NCBI GenBank assembly: GCA_045531205.1
Contig: JAZSDN010000081.1
Span: 1-48,759 of the forward strand
Source of the DNA: JAZNQL01 sp045531205
GTDB taxonomy: Bacteria; Bacillota; Clostridia; UMGS1883; UMGS1540
Direction: 5' to 3'
Length of the DNA: 48,759 bases
The notes under the pieces are model-generated. The model did no database searches. It was not told where the DNA came from and worked only from the letters and a program-made list of their open reading frames with translations. Positions 46,920 to 48,759 of this stretch are shown here, piece after piece. Numbering within the stretch: the stretch's first letter is position 1; each line of letters opens with the position of its first letter. A program made the translations under genes and the position numbers.

Positions 46920-48596
46920 TTATCGCTTAATCTTATTTGTTGTTGTTTTGTTAAAGGGTTCTTTTCGTATTTCTACCTGAGAAACTCTTTTATAGGTGGG
47001 AAGTTCTTCACATTCCCTGTTAATATCTTTTTTCAACACTTCTTCGATATTTCCTTCTATTTCGGCAGCTTTTTCTTCCGAAAGGAAAACTTCTGCACAA
47101 AGCTCAACCTTTATTCCGTCTTTTGCAGTAACTCCTTTTACTACAACCTCAGCAACGTAAGGAATATTCATAACATAGTTTTCGATTTCTTCGGGGAAAA
47201 CATTTTTGCCGTTATCCAAAACTATCATATTTTTCTTTCTGCCTGTAATCATAAGCTGTTCTCTGTCGTTGAATTTACCGTAGTCACCTGTATAGAACCA
47301 GCCGTCCTTTAAAACTTCATCGGTTCTTTCTTTATCCTTATAATAACCCATCATAACTATGTCACCGCGAACACAGATTTCTCCGTAACCGTCGCTTGTA
47401 ACGCTGTCAAACTTTACTTCGCAGCAGGGAAGCACAGTTCCAACTGTACTGCAATCGTTAAAGTAATCTCTGTTTGCACTTATAAGGGGTGAACATTCTG
47501 TTATTCCGTAGCCGTTTATAAGATTCATTCCTATTCCGTCAAAGAAATCGCCAAGTTCAGCTCGCAAAGGAGCACCACCGCAAACTATTTTCTTAAGGTT
47601 TCCGCCAAAGGCTTCGTGTATTGAAGAGAAAAGCTTTCTTCTTAAATCGATATTAAAAATTCTTAAAAAGTTACTTACGGGTATCATCATTTCAAGGAAA
47701 GGATATTTGCCCGATTCTTTTGCTTTTTTAATAATATTCTTGTAAAAAAGTTCTGCAAAAGCAGGTACTACATATATATAATCAGGCTTATAAAGATTTA
47801 AGTTTTTAAGAACGTGTTTTAAGTTATCGTTAATGCAGATTGTTATGTGCTTATGAAGGGCTACCAAAAGACCTGCAACTGCTTCATAAGTATGATGATA
47901 AGGCAGAACTGAAAGGCTTGTTCCGAAAACTGTGCTTACCTGTAATCCGTAATAAACCGAGGAGACAAGGTTCTTTTCAGAAAGCATAACGCCCTTTGGC
48001 ATTCCTGTTGTGCCTGATGTGTAAACAAGCATTCTTAATTCTTCGGTGTTTGTTTCTATTGAAGTATACGAGGTATCCCCTTCTTCATAAAGCTTTTTAC
48101 CTTTTTCAATAAAGGATGTAAATGAGAGGAACTTTCCGTCATCCTCTTCTCTGTCAAAGCCTACAAAGTATTTTATAGCAGGAACTTTTTCTGCTATTTC
48201 GGGTATATATTTTTCGTACTTTTCCGAATAGAAAAGCATTTCAGAATCGCTATGCTGTAAAACATTTATAATATCAGCACAGGGAAGTTCCTTATCAACA
48301 GGAACGATAACCCCGTTTGTTTTTAAGGTTGTAAGGTATGTTGCTATCCATTCGTATCTGTTTTCGCCTATTACTGCGATATGATTACTGGTCATACCTA
48401 CAGATGATAATGCTGTTCCAAGATAATATGTGTCCAAAACAAATTCTTCGTATGTTTTGCTCTTTTGTTCTTTTTTCTTAACGTATCTGAAGGCTATTTT
48501 CTCCCCTGATTCGTTTTTTGCCTTTTCAAGCATTTCTTTTATGCTCGAAAATTTTTCGACCTGATAAAAGGCATAATTTCTTTTTTGGTTTTTCAT
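46920..48596 (-). CDS. AMP-forming long-chain acyl-CoA synthetase-like protein
   Basis: This 558-residue adenylate-forming enzyme is of the long-chain fatty acid CoA ligase branch. The AMP-binding motif is LVYTSGTTGMPKGVMLS. The A5 motif is NGYGITECSPLIS, GWFYTGDYGKFNDREQLMITGRKKNMIVLDNGKNVFPEEIE is the hinge region, and the catalytic lysine is in FNKTTTNKIKR at the very end. The substrate is probably a medium- to long-chain fatty acid, but it cannot be fixed by sequence. It starts at an ATG with AAAAGGAG upstream. A terminator hairpin shared with the repeat element lies 9 bp past the stop. It is distinct in sequence from the T-box ligase at 43698-45338. Confidence 0.9.
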   Translation of the reverse strand: MKNQKRNYAFYQVEKFSSIKEMLEKAKNESGEKIAFRYVKKKEQKSKTYEEFVLDTYYLGTALSSVGMTSNHIAVIGENRYEWIATYLTTLKTNGVIVPVDKELPCADIINVLQHSDSEMLFYSEKYEKYIPEIAEKVPAIKYFVGFDREEDDGKFLSFTSFIEKGKKLYEEGDTSYTSIETNTEELRMLVYTSGTTGMPKGVMLSEKNLVSSVYYGLQVSTVFGTSLSVLPYHHTYEAVAGLLVALHKHITICINDNLKHVLKNLNLYKPDYIYVVPAFAELFYKNIIKKAKESGKYPFLEMMIPVSNFLRIFNIDLRRKLFSSIHEAFGGNLKKIVCGGAPLRAELGDFFDGIGMNLINGYGITECSPLISANRDYFNDCSTVGTVLPCCEVKFDSVTSDGYGEICVRGDIVMMGYYKDKERTDEVLKDGWFYTGDYGKFNDREQLMITGRKKNMIVLDNGKNVFPEEIENYVMNIPYVAEVVVKGVTAKDGIKVELCAEVFLSEEKAAEIEGNIEEVLKKDINRECEELPTYKRVSQVEIRKEPFNKTTTNKIKR

Positions 48597-48643
48597 TTTT
48601 TATCTCCTTTTCAATTTTGTCGTTTTGTTAAGTTAAATGAAAA

Positions 48644-48672
48644 TTGAGACCTTGAACTCCTTATGGTATAAT
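48644..48672 (+). promoter_or_regulatory. Promoter reading off the right edge
   Basis: TTGAGA (48644-48649), 17 bp, TATAAT (48667-48672). The leader before the next possible start codon is about 50 nt and contains a CTCC...GGAG pairing that includes the ribosome site. Confidence 0.6.
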
Positions 48673-48730
48673 AGTTTCACCACAAAACCAATTACCTCCC
48701 TGAAAATCAGAGAAAGGAGAACAAGATCTC

Positions 48731-48759
48731 ATGGTAAAAATTATATCACATTGTTGCCC
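48731..48759 (+). CDS. Start of an unidentified gene (cut by window edge)
   Basis: An ATG preceded by AAAGGAG (11 bp spacing) opens a frame MVKIISHCC that continues to the end of the window. Promoter and ribosome site support a real gene, but only nine codons are visible and nothing can be said about the product. The spacing is a little long, so a start further right is also possible. Confidence 0.4.

Overview
The window looks like a chromosomal segment from a low-GC, endospore-forming member of the Clostridia (Bacillota). The evidence is the 5' end of a 16S rRNA gene at the left edge, a SigE/SpoIIGA pair, SigG, RNase Y-YmdB, FtsK/SpoIIIE, type III glutamine synthetase, AsnA, a T-box leader and several S-layer-homology (SLH) surface proteins. 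Species or family cannot be fixed from the sequence alone. No phage, insertion sequence with transposase, or CRISPR array was seen. Most of the DNA is ordinary housekeeping sequence, interrupted by several unusual repeat and hairpin elements.

Layout. 1-4.8 kb (minus): start of an rRNA operon with a consensus promoter, and upstream of it an operon FHA protein -> RodA/FtsW -> class B PBP -> S-adenosylhomocysteinase. 4.8-5.7 kb: gene-free stretch of palindromic repeat modules. 5.7-9.4 kb (minus): two secreted proteins, one with a cohesin-like domain plus SLH anchor, the other with a degenerate dockerin-like tail. 9.5-11 kb (minus): SigG and a HAD phosphatase. 11-14 kb (plus): Zur-like regulator and ZnuACB zinc importer behind a Zur-type operator. 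14-14.65 kb: two tRNA-Ser genes and a hairpin array. 14.7-21.4 kb: surface-protein genes (SLH, copper-amine-oxidase-N stalk, large beta-helix protein, SGNH/SASA esterase) and a small XRE regulator. 21.4-26.6 kb: a structured RNA candidate, the GMP synthase ATP-PPase subunit, then AsnA-GlnN-HMA protein. 26.6-29.3 kb: SpoIIGA-SigE-HD protein and, divergently, ribosomal protein S21. 29.4-33 kb: polar amino acid ABC importer, HIRAN protein, a second structured RNA candidate, and a four-helix-bundle protein preceded by a second hairpin array. 33-41.5 kb (plus): UppP, FtsK, YgiQ, FolD, RNase Y, YmdB. 41.6-48.7 kb: XRE/zinc-ribbon protein, MFS carrier and acyl-CoA ligase behind a T-box whose specifier reads as UAC (Tyr), EamA carrier, a second AMP-forming ligase, and the first codons of a further gene.

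The most unusual content is a recurring design in the non-coding DNA: a short constant frame sequence alternates with small hairpins whose stems differ in sequence but keep their pairing. Two arrays (14.3 and 32.9 kb) use different frames (AGCTAAATT and ATGAATT), and in both the frame flips to its reverse complement half-way. A third element, present in two inverted copies 20 kb apart (26.4 and 46.6 kb), keeps its flanks nearly unchanged while two internal hairpins have changed on both sides of the stem. Other points of interest are the Tyr T-box over a ligase/transporter pair, two promoter-to-terminator structured RNA candidates, a hairpin covering the sigG ribosome-binding site, and the neighbouring cohesin-like and dockerin-like surface proteins.
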